64,000 nt of DNA from Pampus argenteus (lineage: Eukaryota; Chordata; Actinopteri; Scombriformes; Stromateidae): assembly GCA_036937835.1 (NCBI GenBank), contig CM072879.1, forward strand, positions 20,535,501 to 20,599,500, given 5' to 3'. Of the stretch, positions 59,695 through 64,000 are shown one piece after another. The first letter of the stretch is position 1. Each line of letters starts with the position of its first letter. The translations under genes and the position numbers were made by a program. The notes below the pieces were generated by a model. That model had not been told where the DNA came from, ran no database searches, and saw only the letters and a list, made by a program, of their open reading frames with translations.

Positions 59695-62639
59695 ATGTCT
59701 GGACCGGCCGTACCTGCACCGCACGCTGGTCTCGGGCCGGGCCCGGAGCTACCGGACCTGAGCCACCTGTCGGAGGAGGAGCGTAACATCATCCTGTCAG
59801 TGATGGAGAGACAGAAGAAGGAGGAAGAGAAGGAGCAGAACATGTTGAAGTAAGGAGAGTTATTGATTATTGATTACTCACAACTGGTGTTTCTCTTAGA
59901 CAACATGACACGCAGTTCTTCCGGCGGGAATTTCCAAAATAAAAGTCATTTTAGGGGCTGAAAAGTTCAGCGCATCAGTGAGGTAATGTAAAAAGAAAGG
60001 TGACCTCTGACCTCCAGTCAGCTCACAGTCCAAATACACCAATAATAATAAAAGACAGTGATTAAAGTTGCATAGTTGCTGTTTATTGGACCAAATATAC
60101 AAACAAAATGCTGAAACGTCAACAGTCTTTATATTAATGTATTTACTAGTAATTTGTAAATACAGTGACTTATTCTGTGTCTTATTTTCAGTCCTGACTG
60201 TGTGAACCTCTTGAACCTCCCTCTGGATCTGTTAGAGCCATTTTGTGTGTGTATATATATATATATATATATAGATAGATATAGATATAGATATAGATAT
60301 GTTTTGATTGGAAAGGATATAAGTGAGGAGAGCACAATAGTTTTCAACCATGCTCGTAATTGTAATTTTTTGTGGATTACTGCAGTTTTGTATGATTTTC
60401 ATGTTCAAATGAAACGTTAAAATAAATCACAAGAAAGAAAACTGGAGTTTTTCTTTGGACAAAGACACGCGTCAACTACCTCCTCGTGATCCATAACTTC
60501 AGAGTGTGTTTAAAAGGTACGAACGAAACCACACTAACAGGATCAATAAATTTTTTATTGATGTAAACAATCAGAATGATTCTGGTCTATCAGTGAGGAT
60601 CAGCTAAGGCCTTCTGGGGTTGTATTTATCAAGTCCTCAGCAGACATTCAGAGAAGAGACATGACTGACAGGACTGTAGATGTGTCAGATATCCACTTGA
60701 TATGACTAATTCCAACTGATGAAGGATAAGGACAAGGAAAAGTGCTGATCATTAGTTCAACGGCTCAGAGAAACTGGTCTCCAAACTAATAATAATAATA
60801 ATAATACATCGTTTTTATATAGCACTTTTCCAAATGCTCAAAGACGCTTTTACAGAGAAAGAAAATACATAAAGGCAAAAAACAGACACGTGGTACATAC
60901 AGGGATTTAACAAATATTTTAGATTTTAAACCAAACCAAAGACAATGAGACAGCAGTATAAGAGACATGCTGGGAGGAGGGAGTTCCAGAGGGTGAGGGC
61001 AGCGATGAAAACAGCGAAGGCTCTTGGACTTGGTGATGGGGGTGAGGAGGTTGGTATTGGAGGAGCGCAGTCTGCAGGCGGGGTGACAGAGGAGATCAGT
61101 GAGGTATGATGGTGCCAGGTTGTTTAGGGCCTTGTAAGTGATGAGGAATTTAAAATGAATGCGCTGGTGTATGAGAAGACAGTGAAGTTGTACAGTGGGA
61201 GCATGTACAGGATGAACAGGATGGGACCGAGAACTAAGCCTTGAGGAACTCCATGTGAGACAGGGGTGATGTGGGATTTGCTGTGATTGATGGAAATGTA
61301 ATGAAATCTTTCAGATAGGTATGATGTGAACCAGGAGAGGGCGAAGTCAGTGATGCCGATGGACTGCAGACGGTTGAGGAGGATGGAGTGGTTTACGGTG
61401 TCGAAGGCACTACTGATGTCGAGGAGGAGGAGGCTGTTGAGGGGGCCAGGAGTCAGAGGAGAGAAGGAGGACGCTGCTGACTTTTAGTAGAGCTGTTTTC
61501 ATGCTGTGGTGGGTTCTGAAGCCAGATTGGAAAGTTTCATACAGATTATTGGAGAGAAGATGTTTTTTGAGTTGTTATCAGTCCGACTATCTCAAGGAAA
61601 TTAAATCGAACGCAACTGGACTTGGTTATTTGTCTTTGAAGACGTTTCACCTCTCATCCAAGAGGCTTTATCAGTTCATGCTAGCTTGACTAGGCTGGGA
61701 GATAACTATGGATGAATGAGAATATTCACAGGCTTATCAGTCCGACTGACTGACTGCGTTCAGATGCTGCTGCTGAAATCAGACATTCAGACTCTATTGC
61801 TGTTCACACAGAATCAGTATTTATTTTAGATTCTTCTTTGTTGGTCTCAGCAGTGAAGATTCCTTCATGCAAAGCTCAAAGTTGAGTTTCAGTCACATGC
61901 TTCATGTATGTCATAATTTGTTCATTCAGTTTTTTCCTTTTGCTTTTTATCCACATCTTACTCCTCAGACAGGAAACTGTTTCTCTCAGGCTGTTTCTGT
62001 GTAAACTAAAAGTGTGAATAAAAACAGGAGGAGGGAATCATTATTTATCTGTAAACATGTTTCATTACTGAAAGTAGAAAAATTACATAAACTGGAAGTT
62101 TAGAAGCAGGATACTAACCTCTGTGACCTCTCTGACAGGAAGTTACATCAGCAGTTTGAGATGTATAAGGACCAGGTGAAGAAGCTGGGAGCAGAGCCGG
62201 AGACTGCTTACACAGTGAGGGTCGAGTCTCCGACCTGTGGCATCTGTCTTAAAACCAAGTTTGCTGATGGCTGTGGTCGCGCTTGCTGCTACTGTCAGAG
62301 CCGCTTCTGCGCCCGCTGCGGTGGGCGTGTCCCTCTGAGAGCCAATAAGGTCTGTGTATGTATTATGAGATGTTTTCATTTTATATTGGTTGTTTAATTA
62401 TACCGTTTAATCACATACAATGAAAACATGATTATTATATAACAGAATCAATAAATAAATAATGACGTGTGTGTGTGTGTGTGTGTGTGTCAGGTGATGT
62501 GGGTGTGTAACGTCTGCAGGAAGCAGCAGGAGATCCTCACCTGTTCAGGGGACTGGTTCCCCTCCATTAGCTCACATGGTGTTCCCCATGCTCCATTGCA
62601 GGGGCTGCCACCGCCTCTGAGCAACGGAGCCACAGAACG
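59695..62639 (+). CDS. rims2: RIM2-type regulating synaptic membrane exocytosis protein, N-terminal exons
   Basis: Three coding exons are in view: 59695-59849 (phase 2 end), 62139-62349 (phase 0 end) and 62494-62639 (phase 2 end, donor GTCAGT); the rest lies beyond the right edge. The protein starts MSGPAVPAP and has the RIM Rab3-binding helix ELPDLSHLSEEERNIILSVM followed by RQKKEEEKEQNMLKKLHQQF. EMYKDQVKKLG leads into a FYVE-related zinc finger with CGIC, CCYC, CARC and CNVC pairs. KQQEILTCSGDWF is the Rab-effector end motif. EMYKxQVKK and the DRQKKEEEKEQ-like helix favour RIM2 over RIM1. RIM proteins scaffold the presynaptic active zone by binding Rab3 and Munc13. Fish carry duplicated rims2 genes; the divergence suggests one duplicate, but which is unknown. 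Confidence 0.88.
60252..60298 (+). repeat. (TA)n-(GATATA)n simple repeat in rims2 intron
   Basis: TATATA tract passing into ATAGAT/ATATAG hexamers. Confidence 0.85.
60790..61480 (-). mobile_element. L2-like LINE, internally deleted
   Basis: The tail (TATATAGCACTTTTCCAAAT) is at 60816-60835. Minus-strand translation gives ALTLWNSLLPACL near 60960-61000 and IGITDFALSWFTSYLSERFH, then PQGLVLGPILFILYMLP, around 61190-61370 (across frames). That is the RT part of an L2-type element joined to its C-terminal end. It lies in rims2 intron 1. Confidence 0.8.
61590..61735. mobile_element. dispersed foldback-type repeat, copy 4
   Basis: CTATCTCAAGGAAATTAAAT, the GAAGACGTTTCACCTCTCAT core, and the end GAATGAGAATATTCACAGGC. 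Inserted next to TTATCAGTCCGACT, which is repeated on both sides (61576-61589 and 61734-61747): a clean 14-bp flanking duplication. Confidence 0.85.
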
Positions 62640-63808
62640 GTCAGTAGTACTCTGTAGAATTTAGAACTGCAGACAAATAACAAGAAATAAAAGTTTAAAA
62701 GTAACAGAGAGGTGCAGAATCTCAAACATTACAGCAGTCAGTTGGTTTAAACACAACAGTTACTGTAAAAATCTATCCTGTCAATTATAATGATAACTTT
62801 AGTCTCAGATTTGCATCAATAAAATAAATCAGGGAACAATTCTTGTGTGTGTGAGCCTTGAGGTGGTCAGCAGATGGTGCTAATGAGTAGGAAGAGAACC
62901 AATTAGGACGAAGCTCAGCATGTTCTGTCTGTTTGTTAAACCAGAACTGAAACTGTTAATAAAAACGTCCATCTAAGAATAGGATGTTTGTTGTTTCTTC
63001 TTTAGCTGCTCGTTATCACAGAGTTAATTAGTTTAGTTTGTTGTTAATTAGTGTGATGAGTCCCCCTCCCCCCTCACCCCACTAACACCTGCTGTAATCA
63101 GATTAACAGATTAGCAGAAGGTTACTGCTGCTGCTAAGTATAGGCAAACACAAAACACACAGGGTTGGGGGTGGCGGCGGGTGGACAGCGATGTTATGTC
63201 CTATGTGGGCGGGGCTACAGTAAAGCAAAAGGAGAGGGAGGGGCACCGGTTATGATCCAGATTCAGTTATCAACCAGCTAGGGTGTGAGTGTTTAATGTG
63301 TCGCCAGTTGACTCGATACGAAGCTTCAAACATCCGACTGCTGACAGAAAAACAGTAAGAGACCCTTTAGTTGAACTTTCAACTTTCAGTTTGTTTATAA
63401 AGTGATTAAAATCCTTTCAAATAAAAATATATGTTTATAACATCATGGATCTCAACCTGAGGCTTGTGGCCTCCACACGGCTGCAGGATTAATCCTCCAA
63501 TCGCTTCAGGTGTTTCAGATGAAAAAAAGGAAATGCTACAAGAACATTAAATTTGTGTTCTGCTGGAGAATAGGACACTCCTGCAGAACATTATCTCTGT
63601 CTGTCTGTTCAAATCAATCACACTTTATTAGTTTAAACTTTATTAGCAAGCTATCAGACAAATGAGAGCAAATTCACAGTTGATTGACTGTTAATAACAC
63701 AAACAGAAATAGTAAAACCAATATAAGTTGAATATATAGATAATATTATATAAACGATAATATTAGATGATAGTTTGTGGATAATAATATTAGATATTTA
63801 TGCTGCTA
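62640..63808. other. rims2 intron, no exon seen
   Basis: No further coding exon with good splice sites recognised up to the LINE-like tail at the window end. Confidence 0.5.
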
Positions 63809-64000
63809 TAGGCCTAGACTGCCGGGGGACTTCCCATGATGCACTGATGTCCTCTCTCCTCCTCTCCCTCTCCATCTATAAGCATTCTTGTCCTATTAAT
63901 ACATGTTACTAACTTGACTTCTTCCCTAGAGTTATTTGTGCGTCCTTATCTGTCAGGATTCTGGTGATGGTATGGCAACAACCACCTTCCTCCACTCCCC
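63809..64000 (+). mobile_element. L2/CR1-like LINE fragment at window end
   Basis: TAGGCCTAGACTGCCGGGGG, GATGCACTGATGTCCTCTC and ACATGTTACTAACTTGACTT are the reverse complement of 43840-44025. Truncated by the window edge. Confidence 0.75.

Overview
The window looks like nuclear DNA of a ray-finned (teleost) fish. Genes are cut into many short GT-AG exons, CA/TG and GATA microsatellites are common, and the repeats are typical of teleosts: L2/Rex-like, RTE-like and L1-like LINE remnants, Tc1 and hAT pieces, and a dispersed foldback element. Two genes are firmly recognised by protein: heat shock factor 1 (hsf1, minus strand) and the 5' end of a RIM2-type active-zone gene (rims2, plus strand).

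Positions 1-46,215 hold three plus-strand genes in tandem with one shared architecture. Where visible, an 11-bp first coding exon (Met-Leu-x-x) ends in phase 2. A second exon then encodes the signal peptide, and small exons follow, nearly all with phase 1 at both ends. Gene A (51-7416, first exon off the left edge) encodes about 174 residues with short acidic/Ser-Thr exons and a basic, Pro-rich tail. Gene B (11949-17630) has one giant exon encoding 11 Asp/Glu/Ser/Thr repeats and resembles Starmaker-type otolith matrix proteins; a run of 14 G shifts its frame. Gene C (29817-45903) has about 28 coding exons and encodes an approximately 463-residue Ser/Gly/Ala/Thr-rich secreted protein that I do not recognise. 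I infer that the three arose by tandem duplication and act outside the cell, possibly in biomineral or other matrix. The link to Starmaker is an inference from composition and layout. The phase-1 exons argue against classical SCPP genes, whose introns are phase 0.

Positions 46,216-48,730 are intergenic. hsf1 runs leftwards from 57880 to 48731 in 14 coding exons (517 residues) with the DNA-binding domain, trimerisation heptads, the VKEEPSSP sumoylation motif, the second leucine zipper and an acidic C terminus. One of its introns appears to be GC-AG. Its introns hold a 0.9-kb purine-rich minisatellite, a foldback hairpin and a hAT-like element.

A CpG-rich region near 59,040-59,383 probably starts rims2. 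Its first three coding exons (59695-62639) encode the Rab-binding helix and zinc finger, and the rest lies beyond the right edge. Spaces between genes are largely degenerate mobile elements. The most striking is a pair of about 465-bp near-identical inverted arms at 24,713-27,103.
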